Assembly (NCBI RefSeq): GCF_000934685.1
Contig: NZ_JYNQ01000001.1
Coordinates: 806,001-870,000, forward strand
DNA: 64,000 nucleotides
Source: Lacinutrix sp. Hel_I_90
GTDB lineage: Bacteria > Bacteroidota > Bacteroidia > Flavobacteriales > Flavobacteriaceae
Direction: 5' to 3'
A program made the translations under genes and the position numbers. Under the pieces are notes generated by a model. It ran no database searches and was not told the DNA's origin. It saw nothing but the letters and a program-made list of their open reading frames with translations. Below, one piece after another: positions 18,144 through 27,071 of this stretch (its first letter is position 1; every line of letters starts with the position of its first letter).

Positions 18144-19520
18144 ATGAGTAAATACGATATTATTGTTCTTGGTAGTGGTCCTGGTGGCTATGTTACTGCT
18201 ATTCGCGCTTCACAATTAGGTTTTAAAACGGCTATTATTGAAAAAGAAAGTTTAGGTGGTGTTTGCCTTAATTGGGGTTGTATCCCCACTAAAGCACTTT
18301 TAAAATCTGCTCAGGTTTTTGAATACTTAAAGCATGCCAGCGATTATGGTTTAACAGTTAAAGAGTACGATAAGGATTTTGACGCCGTGGTTAATCGCAG
18401 CCGAAATGTGGCCGATGGTATGAGTAAAGGCGTTCAGTTTTTAATGAAAAAAAATAAAATTGACGTTATTAATGGTTTTGGTAAACTAAAAGCTGGAAAA
18501 AAGGTTACTGTTGACGGGACAGAATATAGTGCAGACCATATTATTATTGCTACAGGTGCACGTTCACGTGAGTTACCTAACTTACCACAAGATGGGGAAA
18601 AAGTGATTGGTTATCGTGAAGCCATGACCTTAAAAACGCAACCTAAGAAAATGATTGTAGTAGGCTCTGGTGCTATTGGTGTGGAGTTTGCTTATTTCTA
18701 TAATGCCATGGGAACAGAGGTAACCGTTGTAGAATATTTACCAAACATTGTACCTGTTGAAGATGAAGACGTCTCTAAACAATTAGAACGCTCCTTTAAG
18801 AAAAGTGGTATAAAAATAATGACTAACGCAGAAGTGACTAGCGTTGACACCTCTGGAAAAGGCGTAAAAGCGACTGTAAAAACTAAAAAAGGTGAGGAAG
18901 TATTAGAAGCTGACTTGGTGTTATCTGCAGTTGGTATTAAAACCAATATTGAAGGTATAGGATTAGAAGATGTTGGTATTGCCGTTGACAGAGATAAAAT
19001 CTTAGTTAATGATTATTATCAAACCAACATTCCTGGCTACTATGCTATTGGAGATGTCACCCCTGGACAAGCTTTAGCTCACGTGGCGAGTGCTGAAGGT
19101 ATTTTATGTGTAGAAAAAATTGCTGGGCAGCATGTGGAAGCCTTAGACTATGGTAATATTCCAGGGTGCACCTATGCATCCCCTGAAATTGCCAGCGTAG
19201 GATTAACTGAAAAGCAGGCCAAAGAACAAGGCTTAGATATTAAAGTAGGGAAATTTCCATTCTCGGCTTCTGGAAAGGCAAGTGCTTCTGGTGCTAAAGA
19301 TGGCTTTGTAAAAGTTATTTTTGATGCGAAATATGGCGAATGGTTAGGTTGCCACATGATTGGTGCTGGTGTAACTGATATGATCGCTGAGGCGGTTTTA
19401 GGACGTAAGTTAGAAACCACTGGGCATGAAGTATTAAAAGCGGTACACCCGCACCCAACAATGAGCGAAGCGGTTATGGAAGCCGTGGCAGATGCTTATG
19501 GTGAGGTGATTCACTTATAG
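18144..19520 (+). CDS. lpdA: Dihydrolipoyl dehydrogenase (E3)
   Basis: The 458-residue flavoprotein reoxidises dihydrolipoamide in 2-oxoacid dehydrogenase or glycine cleavage complexes. The FAD-binding GSGPGGYVTAIRASQLG is at residues 10-26, the redox disulfide in GGVCLNWGCIPTKAL near residue 40, the NAD-binding VGSGAIGVEFAYFYNAMG near residue 175, and the C-terminal catalytic His in HPHPTMSEAVMEA. No other complex subunit is adjacent. It shares a bidirectional terminator with aroQ. Confidence 0.97.
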   Translation: MSKYDIIVLGSGPGGYVTAIRASQLGFKTAIIEKESLGGVCLNWGCIPTKALLKSAQVFEYLKHASDYGLTVKEYDKDFDAVVNRSRNVADGMSKGVQFLMKKNKIDVINGFGKLKAGKKVTVDGTEYSADHIIIATGARSRELPNLPQDGEKVIGYREAMTLKTQPKKMIVVGSGAIGVEFAYFYNAMGTEVTVVEYLPNIVPVEDEDVSKQLERSFKKSGIKIMTNAEVTSVDTSGKGVKATVKTKKGEEVLEADLVLSAVGIKTNIEGIGLEDVGIAVDRDKILVNDYYQTNIPGYYAIGDVTPGQALAHVASAEGILCVEKIAGQHVEALDYGNIPGCTYASPEIASVGLTEKQAKEQGLDIKVGKFPFSASGKASASGAKDGFVKVIFDAKYGEWLGCHMIGAGVTDMIAEAVLGRKLETTGHEVLKAVHPHPTMSEAVMEAVADAYGEVIHL

Positions 19521-19581
19521 CCCATTTAAGCCTTCTTAAAGAGAAGGGCTACTTACTCGACGTCTAGATTTAGATTATAAA

Positions 19582-19611
19582 AAAATGCGATTCAATATTG
19601 AATCGCATTTT
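19582..19611. terminator. Bidirectional terminator between lpdA and aroQ
   Basis: A perfect palindrome with arms AAAATGCGATTCAAT and its complement carries an A run on one side and a T run on the other. It can serve both converging genes. Confidence 0.9.
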
Positions 19612-19657
19612 TTTTGATCATTCGGAGCTACACTTAGCCTTTTTATAATAGCTATAT

Positions 19658-20074
19658 CTAAAGGAAACTTTGAATTGCCAATTCATAACTCTGTAACCCA
19701 AAGCCTAAAATGACGCCTTTGGCATTTGGAGAGATAAACGATTCGTGTCTAAAGGCCTCCCGACCAAAGGTATTAGAGATGTGCACCTCTACCACTGGCG
19801 TTTCAATGGCTTTTACGGCATCACCAATACCTATTGAGGTATGTGTATAGGCCGCCGCATTTAAAATAATGCCATCATAAGTAAACCCCACTTCCTGTAG
19901 CTTTGTGATTAACTCACCTTCAATATTAGATTGAAAATGCTCTAAAGCGACCTTAGGATACTTTGCTTTTACCGCATCAAAAAAATCGGTGAACGATAAG
20001 TTCCCATAGAGGTTTGGTTCTCGTTTTCCCAATAAATTTAAATTAGGACCATTAATGATGATGATTTTTTTCAT
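19658..20074 (-). CDS. aroQ: Type II 3-dehydroquinate dehydratase
   Basis: The 138-residue enzyme carries out the third step of the shikimate pathway. The sequence KIIIINGPNLNLLGKREPNLYG at the N-terminus includes the catalytic Tyr of the type II family. Further on are HFQSNIEGELITKL, the LNAAAYTHTSIGIGDA substrate loop and VEVHISNTFGREAFRHES. I chose the ATG at 20074; the frame extends five codons further to 20089 but homologs begin at the MKKI. A terminator follows its stop. Confidence 0.96.
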   Translation of the reverse strand: MKKIIIINGPNLNLLGKREPNLYGNLSFTDFFDAVKAKYPKVALEHFQSNIEGELITKLQEVGFTYDGIILNAAAYTHTSIGIGDAVKAIETPVVEVHISNTFGREAFRHESFISPNAKGVILGFGLQSYELAIQSFL

Positions 20075-20101
20075 ACTGTAAAAATACAAAAGTTATGGTA
20101 T

Positions 20102-20132
20102 AAAAAAACCGAAGCATTGCGCTTCGGTTTTT
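20102..20132 (-). terminator. Terminator of beta-barrel paralog 1
   Basis: The stem AACCGAAG(C)..(G)CTTCGGTT is flanked by A and T runs. The same stem recurs at the ends of the next two paralogs. Confidence 0.9.
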
Positions 20133-20156
20133 AAAATATTTTATCCGTTAAAATAT

Positions 20157-20744
20157 TTAAAGTTTAAATACGCCACCAATTCCAAAACCAGATCCTGCGT
20201 TTAATGTCGTTACGTCGCTGACTGTTTTATTAATATTCGTTACTCCAACTAACCCTTGAAAATCAAATAAAACACTAAAACTATTTGAAACTTCTAACTT
20301 ATAACCAACACCATAAGAAATTCCTAATTGAAAAGGTTCCTGAAATTCCTTAATATCCACTCCATTAAATTCAGCTTTTGTTAAAAAACCTGGAGTAACA
20401 CCAAAGTTTAAATTCCATTTTCTAGTAGATCCAAAATGCCAATTAGCATTTAAAGGAATATTAATATAATTTAATTCTGCTTCATCAAAACTATCTTTAG
20501 CTCCCATACTATCATAATTAATCCCAGAACGTAAACTCCATCTGTCATTAAAGAAATAATCTGCTTTCACACCGAAACTTGCAGAACTTCTTGAGTTCTC
20601 TGAATTTGCATTGTCTCCATTAAAGAAAGACGAAGTGTATTGAACATAAGGTGCTAATTCTATGTCACCTTTTTCTCTTTCTTGTGCGTTTATACTTGTA
20701 AATCCTAATACTGTCATAGCAGCTGCAAATACTAATTTTTTCAT
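20157..20744 (-). CDS. Outer-membrane beta-barrel protein, paralog 1
   Basis: The 195-residue protein starts with MKKLVFAAAMTVLGFTSINAQ, a signal peptide nearly the same as in the three genes to its right, and reads as an 8-stranded barrel of the OmpA-like/PorT type (SASFGVKADYFFNDRWSLRSGINY, WHFGSTRKWNLNFGVTPGFL, terminal GSGFGIGGVFKL). It has its own leader and terminator, so it is transcribed alone. The function of this family is generally unknown. Confidence 0.82.
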   Translation of the reverse strand: MKKLVFAAAMTVLGFTSINAQEREKGDIELAPYVQYTSSFFNGDNANSENSRSSASFGVKADYFFNDRWSLRSGINYDSMGAKDSFDEAELNYINIPLNANWHFGSTRKWNLNFGVTPGFLTKAEFNGVDIKEFQEPFQLGISYGVGYKLEVSNSFSVLFDFQGLVGVTNINKTVSDVTTLNAGSGFGIGGVFKL

Positions 20745-20876
20745 ACTATTTAAATTTGTTTTTTTATTTGAGGCGACGAAATTATGATTTAAATGCGTCC
20801 TGTCCTAGAAAATAAAGAAGCACTTTAAAGGGCTAATGCTATGACGTTAAGTTTAAAGTATTTAAATCTAGAAACA

Positions 20877-20906
20877 AAAAAACCGAAGCCTTAGGCTTCG
20901 GTTTTT
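20877..20906 (-). terminator. Terminator of beta-barrel paralog 2
   Basis: The stem AACCGAAGCC / GGCTTCGGTT has a 3-base loop with A and T runs on the flanks. Confidence 0.92.
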
Positions 20907-20927
20907 TAAATTATGTATAAATACCAA

Positions 20928-21557
20928 TTAGAATTTGTATACTACACCAAAGCTAATGTTTGAAAAATCAGCACCAATGTTAAAATCATTTCTAGCTTCA
21001 GCACCATCTACATCAGCTTTATTAGTATTGTAACCTAATACACCTACTGCAGCTTCAATAGCGAAGTTATCAGAAACAAAATAGCTAATACCAGGAGCAA
21101 ATGCTGCTGTTACACCATTAGATTTAAAATCTTCCTCAACAAAGGCATCATCTTCTGTAGTGCTAGTAATACCAGCAGCTAATTCTCCAAAGAAAGAAAA
21201 TTGGCTACCTGGTGTAAAGTAGTAACGTCCAAAAACTCCTGCAGAAAAAACAGAAAATTTATCTTCAGCTGTAACGTCCTCGAAAGTAACAGGATTAACT
21301 GTTTGGTATTCATCAGTGTAAGAACTGTAACCAACAGTAGCTCCAATAGCAATATTGTCATTTACAAAAAACCCTACTTTTGGTGATACCGTAAAAGTAT
21401 TTTCACTATTGTCGCCTTGAGAACTAGAACCAAATCCAACTGCTCCAGAGATAAAAACATCTCCTTCATTAAAACCACCTGTTGACATCGCTTCTTGTGC
21501 GTTAACACTTGTAAATCCTAATGCTGCGATTGCAGCTGTAAACACTAATTTTTTCAT
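20928..21557 (-). CDS. Outer-membrane beta-barrel protein, paralog 2
   Basis: The 209-residue protein begins MKKLVFTAAIAALGFTSVNAQ and ends with an aromatic barrel strand (NISFGVVYKF), as expected for recognition by the outer-membrane assembly machinery. Strands such as KVGFFVNDNIAIGATVGYSSY and PGISYFVSDNFAIEAAVGVLGY alternate as in small barrels. Its 5' leader is identical over 45 bp with that of paralog 1. A promoter is visible upstream. Confidence 0.85.
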   Translation of the reverse strand: MKKLVFTAAIAALGFTSVNAQEAMSTGGFNEGDVFISGAVGFGSSSQGDNSENTFTVSPKVGFFVNDNIAIGATVGYSSYTDEYQTVNPVTFEDVTAEDKFSVFSAGVFGRYYFTPGSQFSFFGELAAGITSTTEDDAFVEEDFKSNGVTAAFAPGISYFVSDNFAIEAAVGVLGYNTNKADVDGAEARNDFNIGADFSNISFGVVYKF

Positions 21558-21589
21558 ACTATTTAAATTTGTTTTTTTATTTGAGGCGA

Positions 21590-21621
21590 CGAAATTATAC
21601 TCTTAAAACCTATTTCACAAA
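21590..21621 (-). promoter_or_regulatory. Bacteroidota-type promoter of beta-barrel paralog 2
   Basis: On the minus strand TTTG (21618-21621) stands about 20 bp before TATAATTTCG (21590-21599). This is the -33/-7 layout with one mismatch in TAnnTTTG. The -7 part is retained in the shared leader of paralog 1, and a TAGATTCG box lies at the matching place before paralog 3. Confidence 0.5.
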
Positions 21622-21722
21622 CAAATTGAGATAAAAAAACACCTCTTTTATATAGGAATCTGACTATAAGATACTTCTGACGAAAAATTAACATTTAATC
21701 AAAAAAGCAAAAAAATAAGCAT

Positions 21723-21752
21723 AAAAAAACCGAAGCATTGCGCTTCGGTTTT
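21723..21752 (-). terminator. Terminator of beta-barrel paralog 3
   Basis: It has the same AACCGAAGCATTGCGCTTCG core as the terminator at 20102, including the loop, with A and T runs. Confidence 0.9.
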
Positions 21753-21773
21753 TATTTGTATTTATAATTTCAA

Positions 21774-22397
21774 TTAGAACATGAATCCTACAGAAACCTG
21801 AATCACACTATTATTTACTTTATCATCATCAGATCCCTCATAATCGTTAACATTAGATAAACCTAAGTTATAACGTGCTCCAAAATTTAATCCAGACTCT
21901 AGTTTGTAACCAAGACCAAAGTTAACTCCGAAATCAATTCCTGAAACTTCATCTTTAATATCTTGTGTTCCAGAAGCACTAAATTCAGGAAATTCTTTGT
22001 TCGTATATTCAACTTCCGCTTCAGCGTTCATTAAAAAACCAATTTGTGGACCTGCTTCGATACTGAACCCTTCAGCAACATAAAACTTCCCCATTAATGG
22101 AACATTGATGTAATCTAGTTTCACTGTACCTTCTTCTTTTTCAAATTCGTCTTCAAAGCTAGTTTGAGCACCTTGTGATGAATACATTAATTCTGGTTGG
22201 AATGAGAATTTTTCAGAAATCATAATTTCTGCAACACCTCCAACGTGAAAAGACGTACGACCATCTAGATCATCAGTGTCATCACCAGATAAAGAGGCTA
22301 AGTTTACACCAGCTTTAACTCCAAATTTTACTTCTTGTGCATTTACAGTTGTAAATCCTAATGCTACGATTGCAGCAGTAAACAATAATTTTTTCAT
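21774..22397 (-). CDS. Outer-membrane beta-barrel (PorT-like) protein, paralog 3
   Basis: The 207-residue protein begins MKKLLFTAAIVALGFTTVNAQEVKFGVKAGVNLASLSGDD. The FGVKAGVNLA opening is the mark of the PorT/outer-membrane beta-barrel family (PF13568 type). I chose the ATG at 22397 because the signal peptide then matches its neighbours; the alternative start adds MNLN. It is more like paralog 4 than like paralogs 1 and 2: both contain PQIGFLMNAEAE or PQFGFNVSAKSE, and KLDYINVP. Confidence 0.87.
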   Translation of the reverse strand: MKKLLFTAAIVALGFTTVNAQEVKFGVKAGVNLASLSGDDTDDLDGRTSFHVGGVAEIMISEKFSFQPELMYSSQGAQTSFEDEFEKEEGTVKLDYINVPLMGKFYVAEGFSIEAGPQIGFLMNAEAEVEYTNKEFPEFSASGTQDIKDEVSGIDFGVNFGLGYKLESGLNFGARYNLGLSNVNDYEGSDDDKVNNSVIQVSVGFMF

Positions 22398-22521
22398 ATT
22401 TAAATTCATTTATTGATTTGAATAACGAATCTAACATTCAAAATTGTTTTAAACAAGTAAAAAAAAAAAAAAATAGCACTTTAGATGATAAACCACTGAC
22501 TAATAAGATGTTAGTGTAATG

Positions 22522-22551
22522 AAAAAACCGAAACAATTAAGTTTCGGTTTT
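22522..22551 (-). terminator. Terminator of beta-barrel paralog 4
   Basis: The stem AAAACCGAAAC / GTTTCGGTTTT has an 8-base loop. It is a diverged version of the stems at the other three paralogs. Confidence 0.88.
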
Positions 22552-22575
22552 AGATGATACTCATTTAAGCTAGTA

Positions 22576-23217
22576 TTAGAATTTATATCCTAAAGACACA
22601 CTTAAATTAGAGTTATTTAAATCGTCTTGAAAAAGACCTTCGCTACTGCCTTGATAAACACTGGTTAATCCTAAAACATAACGGGCCTGTAAAAACATTC
22701 CGCCGTCAAATTTGTAAGATACGCCAGCACCTGCACCAAAATCGAAAGCTTCAACAGAATCTTCTAAATCGCTTTCTATTGATGCCGTCTCTTCTCCACT
22801 TGCCCCTTCTATTTGAAATTCAGATTTTGCACTCACATTAAAACCAAACTGAGGTCCAAATTCGAATGCCAATCCTTCAGCCACATAAAACTTAGCAAAT
22901 ACAGGAACATTAATATAATCTAATTTTAATTTACTTTCTCCACCTTCAAAGTCTTGTTGCAAACCTTGTTGTGAATACAATACCTCTGGTTGTATAGAAA
23001 AGACATCTGATACCGGGATTTCTGCCACGATTCCAAAATGAATACCTGTTCTGCCATCGGCATCTTCTACATCGTCACCCGTAAGTTTTGCGAAGTTTAC
23101 CCCAGCTTTAATTCCAAAATCAATGCCATCATTCGTATTATTCATGCTATTGTCTTGCGCATGTATACTCGTTAAACCAAATATAGCTACTGCTGCGCAT
23201 AAAATTAATTTTTTCAT
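22576..23217 (-). CDS. Outer-membrane beta-barrel (PorT-like) protein, paralog 4
   Basis: The 213-residue protein begins MKKLILCAAVAIFGLTSIHAQ, followed by DFGIKAGVNFAKLTGDDVEDADGRTGIHFG, closely matching paralog 3. It ends NLSVSLGYKF, a barrel-type C-terminus. A minus-strand TATCTTTG box (23245-23252) lies 28 bp upstream and matches the -7 consensus exactly. It is the oldest-looking copy by divergence of its terminator. Confidence 0.87.
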   Translation of the reverse strand: MKKLILCAAVAIFGLTSIHAQDNSMNNTNDGIDFGIKAGVNFAKLTGDDVEDADGRTGIHFGIVAEIPVSDVFSIQPEVLYSQQGLQQDFEGGESKLKLDYINVPVFAKFYVAEGLAFEFGPQFGFNVSAKSEFQIEGASGEETASIESDLEDSVEAFDFGAGAGVSYKFDGGMFLQARYVLGLTSVYQGSSEGLFQDDLNNSNLSVSLGYKF

Positions 23218-23415
23218 AATAAATAAGTTGTTTTAAGTTTGATTCAAAGATAGAAGAAATGACGCATTTAAAGTTTTCCCTTTTGAATACATTAACATCT
23301 GCACAAAAGACCAAAACAAATTAAATATCTGATAATCAATAATTTATATGATAAACAATTTAGACATGAGCTCATATTTTTAGCTATAGAGCGCAATTTT
23401 TATTTTATTGTCACA

Positions 23416-24291
23416 TTATTGTTTAAGATATAAATCCACTTGTGTAGACTCATTGGTTTTTAAGTTTGATAAAGCCCTTATTTTTTGCCCATCAACAAAA
23501 ATTTCAATCACAGCGGTGTTAGTCGATATAGATCCGGTATTGTTAGCGGTTAAAACCAAAGCCGTTTTCTTTTCTTTTAGTTCTAGATTTAAGACTTTGG
23601 GCTGGGCTTTCGTTTCAAAATTAGTTAACAGTGTTTTGTCATTTGCTTTCAAGCTAATGCGATCGCCATCTAACTGACCGCCGTCATAAATTTCAATTCT
23701 AACCGTTTTAGATTTGGAAAACACACTCATTACCTGATTGCTTTTTAAAACATTCATTTGAACAGAGTCCATCATTTTGCTTAGATTAATGTTTTGTTTT
23801 ACACTGTCTGGAATGCGCTTTGTTTTAGCAATCATCTTGGTCGCTTTTTCTACACGTTGATTATATTTCTCTACAGTAGATAATAAGAGTTCTCCATTAA
23901 TACAGACGGTATTGTCTGGAAATAGCCCTTTAAACTTCCCCGTAAGCTTATTAGATTTGCCAAGTCTGTAGTTATCTGAGGTGAAATTCATATAACAAAA
24001 ATCGGCTTCAGACACTGGAGACTTCGTGTATACTGTTGCTAGTTCTTTAAAAACTAAAACGTTATCGTCTTCATTATAAAACCCGGTAATGCTTGATTTT
24101 GTTTCATGTTCACCGCCCAGATCGGTTAATGTATACCCACTTATTTTACCTTCTTCTGCTTTAAGCATTATTTTTAATGAAATTAATGACGAGTCATTTA
24201 ATTTTATGACCCCAACAAACTCATGAGATTCCTGAGCAGTTGCGAATAAAAGAGTACAAAAGACTAAAAAAAAGGAAAGGATATGTTTCAT
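23416..24291 (-). CDS. Secreted hypothetical protein
   Basis: The 291-residue protein begins MKHILSFFLVFCTLLFATAQ, a signal peptide; the frame continues upstream to 24324 but the extra residues do not suit a signal. The first 130 residues are beta-rich and rich in GxI/L turns (HEFVGVIKLNDSSLISLKIMLKAE). A helical middle (KMIAKTKRIPDSVKQNINLSKMMDSVQ) and a beta C-terminus follow. I do not recognise the family. It is divergent from the TM2 gene. Confidence 0.75.
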   Translation of the reverse strand: MKHILSFFLVFCTLLFATAQESHEFVGVIKLNDSSLISLKIMLKAEEGKISGYTLTDLGGEHETKSSITGFYNEDDNVLVFKELATVYTKSPVSEADFCYMNFTSDNYRLGKSNKLTGKFKGLFPDNTVCINGELLLSTVEKYNQRVEKATKMIAKTKRIPDSVKQNINLSKMMDSVQMNVLKSNQVMSVFSKSKTVRIEIYDGGQLDGDRISLKANDKTLLTNFETKAQPKVLNLELKEKKTALVLTANNTGSISTNTAVIEIFVDGQKIRALSNLKTNESTQVDLYLKQ

Positions 24292-24341
24292 AGCTGAAAT
24301 TAAATTGTTAATATTGATAAACAAACTTAAACCAATTAACT

Positions 24342-24695
24342 ATGAAAATTAAACTATTACTCTCATTTTTAGTGTTTTTTATGGCTGTAACGACAGCGAG
24401 TGCTTCGTTTCCCGTAAAAAGAGCAACAACTAGTGTAGAATCTACGACTACCGTGTCTACTAACGATTCAGATGTCGAGGCAATGACCTCTCCCGCAGTG
24501 ATGGTTAAGCGAGCAGATAAAATGCTTATAGCTTTGCTTTTATGGCTGTTTTTAGGTGGCTTTGCTGCCCACAGATGGTATTTAGGAAGCCCAATTGGTT
24601 GGAACATTCTTTTTATCTTAACTCTTGGCGGATTAGGTGTTTGGTGGATTATTGATGGTATCGATATCATCACTGAAAACTATCCTGGTTTATAA
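24342..24695 (+). CDS. TM2 domain membrane protein
   Basis: The 117-residue protein has a signal peptide (MKIKLLLSFLVFFMAVTTASA), a Ser/Thr-rich linker and a C-terminal TM2 domain (about residues 59-110). The two helices flank GGFAAHRWYLGSPIGW and end in GGLGVWWIIDGIDI, which is the TM2 signature. TM2 proteins are small membrane proteins of unknown role. A terminator follows within 55 bp. Confidence 0.9.
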   Translation: MKIKLLLSFLVFFMAVTTASASFPVKRATTSVESTTTVSTNDSDVEAMTSPAVMVKRADKMLIALLLWLFLGGFAAHRWYLGSPIGWNILFILTLGGLGVWWIIDGIDIITENYPGL

Positions 24696-24719
24696 ATTAA
24701 GCCTATTTAAAAATATTGA

Positions 24720-24752
24720 AAAAAGTCGCTTATTTTGTAAGCGACTTTTTTA
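24720..24752 (+). terminator. Rho-independent terminator
   Basis: The stem AAAAGTCGCTTA / TAAGCGACTTTT is followed by more T. It ends the TM2 gene, 11 bp before xerD. Confidence 0.9.
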
Positions 24753-24762
24753 TTTTTAGCAT

Positions 24763-25659
24763 ATGAAATGGCAACATGCACTTAAAGACTACCAATTATA
24801 TCTCAAGATAGAACGCGGATTATCTGAAAACTCGATAAATAACTATAGTTATGACGTTAAAAAGCTCATGACGTATCTAGACGATAACGCTATTACCGTA
24901 TCGCCCATTGCTATTACTAAAGAAACAGTGCAGCAGTTTATCTATACCATTGCTAAAACGGTAAATGCACGTTCGCAATCACGATTAATATCTGGTTTAA
25001 AAGGCTTTTTTAATTACTTAATTTTTGAAGTGTACCGTGAGAGTAATCCGTTAGATACCATAGACTCGCCAAAAATTGGACGAAAATTACCCGATACTTT
25101 ATCAGAATCAGAAATCAACCAACTAATCAGTGCTATCGATTTAAGCACGCCACAGGGCGAACGTAACCGTGCAATCTTAGAACTATTATATGGTTGTGGT
25201 TTGCGGGTTAGCGAATTAACAAGCTTAAAAATTTCCGATTTATTTTTTGAGGAAGGGTTTATTAAAGTCACAGGTAAAGGCGATAAACAACGTTTTGTAC
25301 CTATTGTTGAAAGCACTCAAAAATATATCAACCTGTATAGAAAAGACATTAGAAATCACATGCAGATAGCTAATGATTTTAAAGACACTTTATTTTTAAA
25401 TAGAAGAGGAAAACAGCTCACCAGAGCCATGATTTTTACTATTATTAAAACTTTAGCTGTAAAAACAAACCTAAACAAAACCATATCTCCTCACACCTTC
25501 AGGCATTCTTTTGCAACACATTTATTAGAAAATGGTGCCGATTTAAGAGCCATACAACTCATGCTTGGCCATGAAAGCATCACTACTACAGAAATCTACA
25601 TGCACGTAGACAAAAGGCACTTAAAGGAGGTTATTCAAAACTTTCATCCAAGGCAATAA
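24763..25659 (+). CDS. xerD: Site-specific tyrosine recombinase XerD
   Basis: The 298-residue protein resolves chromosome dimers at dif with XerC. The N-terminal SAM-like DNA-binding domain spans residues about 5-90. The catalytic residues are in GCGLRVSELTSL (Arg), TGKGDKQRFVP (Lys), SPHTFRHSFATHLL (His, Arg), MLGHESITTTEIYMHV (His and nucleophile Tyr). Length and motifs fit housekeeping XerD, unlike the longer recombinase at 36012. It lies about 4.7 kb from aroQ, with the beta-barrel cluster between. Confidence 0.92.
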   Translation: MKWQHALKDYQLYLKIERGLSENSINNYSYDVKKLMTYLDDNAITVSPIAITKETVQQFIYTIAKTVNARSQSRLISGLKGFFNYLIFEVYRESNPLDTIDSPKIGRKLPDTLSESEINQLISAIDLSTPQGERNRAILELLYGCGLRVSELTSLKISDLFFEEGFIKVTGKGDKQRFVPIVESTQKYINLYRKDIRNHMQIANDFKDTLFLNRRGKQLTRAMIFTIIKTLAVKTNLNKTISPHTFRHSFATHLLENGADLRAIQLMLGHESITTTEIYMHVDKRHLKEVIQNFHPRQ

Positions 25660-25767
25660 CAACATCTTATAGCGTTGACAATGTATCTTTTAAAGATATT
25701 TTATGTATATTGTATGCGCTATTAATCAAAAAATTCGAATCCCTTCAAGCACACAATAATACTAATT

Positions 25768-26913
25768 ATGAGTGAAACGAAGACTTTATGTTCGAATTTG
25801 AAAAAACCAGGTCAAAATCAAATGGAAAAGTTACTAGCCGCTTTAGAGATTTCTAAAATTGGCGTTTGGGAATTTAATGAAAGACGCAACAGCGTCTATT
25901 TCTCAAAATCATCTAAATCTATTATTGGCTTTGAAGACGACCCCGCTTTTGGAGACTCATTAGACGATTGGAATGATCGGGTACATCCTGACGATCGTAA
26001 AAAATACTTTCAGGACTACCAAGATCATATTAACGGTTTGACCCCCATATACACTAACAAACACCGTATAAAGTGCAAAAACGGTTCCTATAAATGGATT
26101 CTAGACAAAGGAAAAGTAATTAATGATCATACCACTGAAGGCTACATACATTTTGTAGGGACACACACAGATATTACAGATGAAATAGAAAACGAAATTA
26201 AAGTTGCAAACGCCCTAACGATAGCGACCAAACAAAACAATAAGTTAAAGAATTTTGCACACATTGTTACCCATAACTTAAAACAATATTCTGGGAACTT
26301 TGAAAGCCTATTAGAATTTTATGATGAGGCCGAAAGCCATTCAGAAAAAGAAGACTTAATTGTACATCTCAAAGAGGTGTCTGCGGCGTTAAATAAAACC
26401 ATTCAAAATTTAAATCACATTGTTTCTGTACAATCAAAAAAGGAAACCCATGTAGAAAAGCTTTGCGTTAGCGAGTTTGTAGACAGTACCTTAAAGTTAT
26501 TAGACGTTGTTATCACAGAAAGCAATGCCACTATTATTAATAAAATAAACCCAAAGCTTTACATTTATTACAATTCGGCCTATTTGGAGAGCATCATTCA
26601 AAATTTAATCTCCAATGCCATTAAATATAAGCATCCAGAGAGAAACCCCGTGGTGGAAATTACCTCACAGTTTTCAAATGGCAATATTATATTTAAGTTT
26701 AGCGATAATGGCTTAGGTATCGATTTAAAGAAGTTTGGCAAAGACATTTTTGAGCTTTATAAAACGTTTCATCATAACGAAGATGCAGAAGGTGTTGGTT
26801 TGTATCTTATTAAAAATCAAATTGAATCTTTTGGTGGTACGATTTCTGTTGCAAGTGAAGTGAACGTTGGAACAACATTTACGATCGTTATAGACAATAA
26901 AAAAATTAAATGA
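25768..26913 (+). CDS. PAS-domain sensor histidine kinase 1
   Basis: The 381-residue kinase has no transmembrane segment. One PAS domain with PAC motif (about residues 28-145: VWEFNERRNSVYFSKSSKSIIGFED... KWILDKGKVIND... VGTHTDIT) is followed by a histidine phosphoacceptor region NFAHIVTHNLKQYSGNF (about residue 165-181). An HATPase domain contains NLISNAIKYKHPER (N box), FSDNGLGID (G1) and GVGLYLIKNQIESFGG (G2). No response regulator is adjacent. The gene downstream is a close paralog with the same layout. Confidence 0.9.
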   Translation: MSETKTLCSNLKKPGQNQMEKLLAALEISKIGVWEFNERRNSVYFSKSSKSIIGFEDDPAFGDSLDDWNDRVHPDDRKKYFQDYQDHINGLTPIYTNKHRIKCKNGSYKWILDKGKVINDHTTEGYIHFVGTHTDITDEIENEIKVANALTIATKQNNKLKNFAHIVTHNLKQYSGNFESLLEFYDEAESHSEKEDLIVHLKEVSAALNKTIQNLNHIVSVQSKKETHVEKLCVSEFVDSTLKLLDVVITESNATIINKINPKLYIYYNSAYLESIIQNLISNAIKYKHPERNPVVEITSQFSNGNIIFKFSDNGLGIDLKKFGKDIFELYKTFHHNEDAEGVGLYLIKNQIESFGGTISVASEVNVGTTFTIVIDNKKIK

Positions 26914-27071
26914 GGTTGAACACACTAATTAATCAAAAAACCATTATAAAATGACAGCATTTGATGCCCCATGCTTATAATGAATACAAAAAAACTTTTT
27001 ATATTGCTATTTATATTATCTTATCGAACTTTTAAAAATTTCCGCTTAAACTTTTACAGATAACCTCACTA

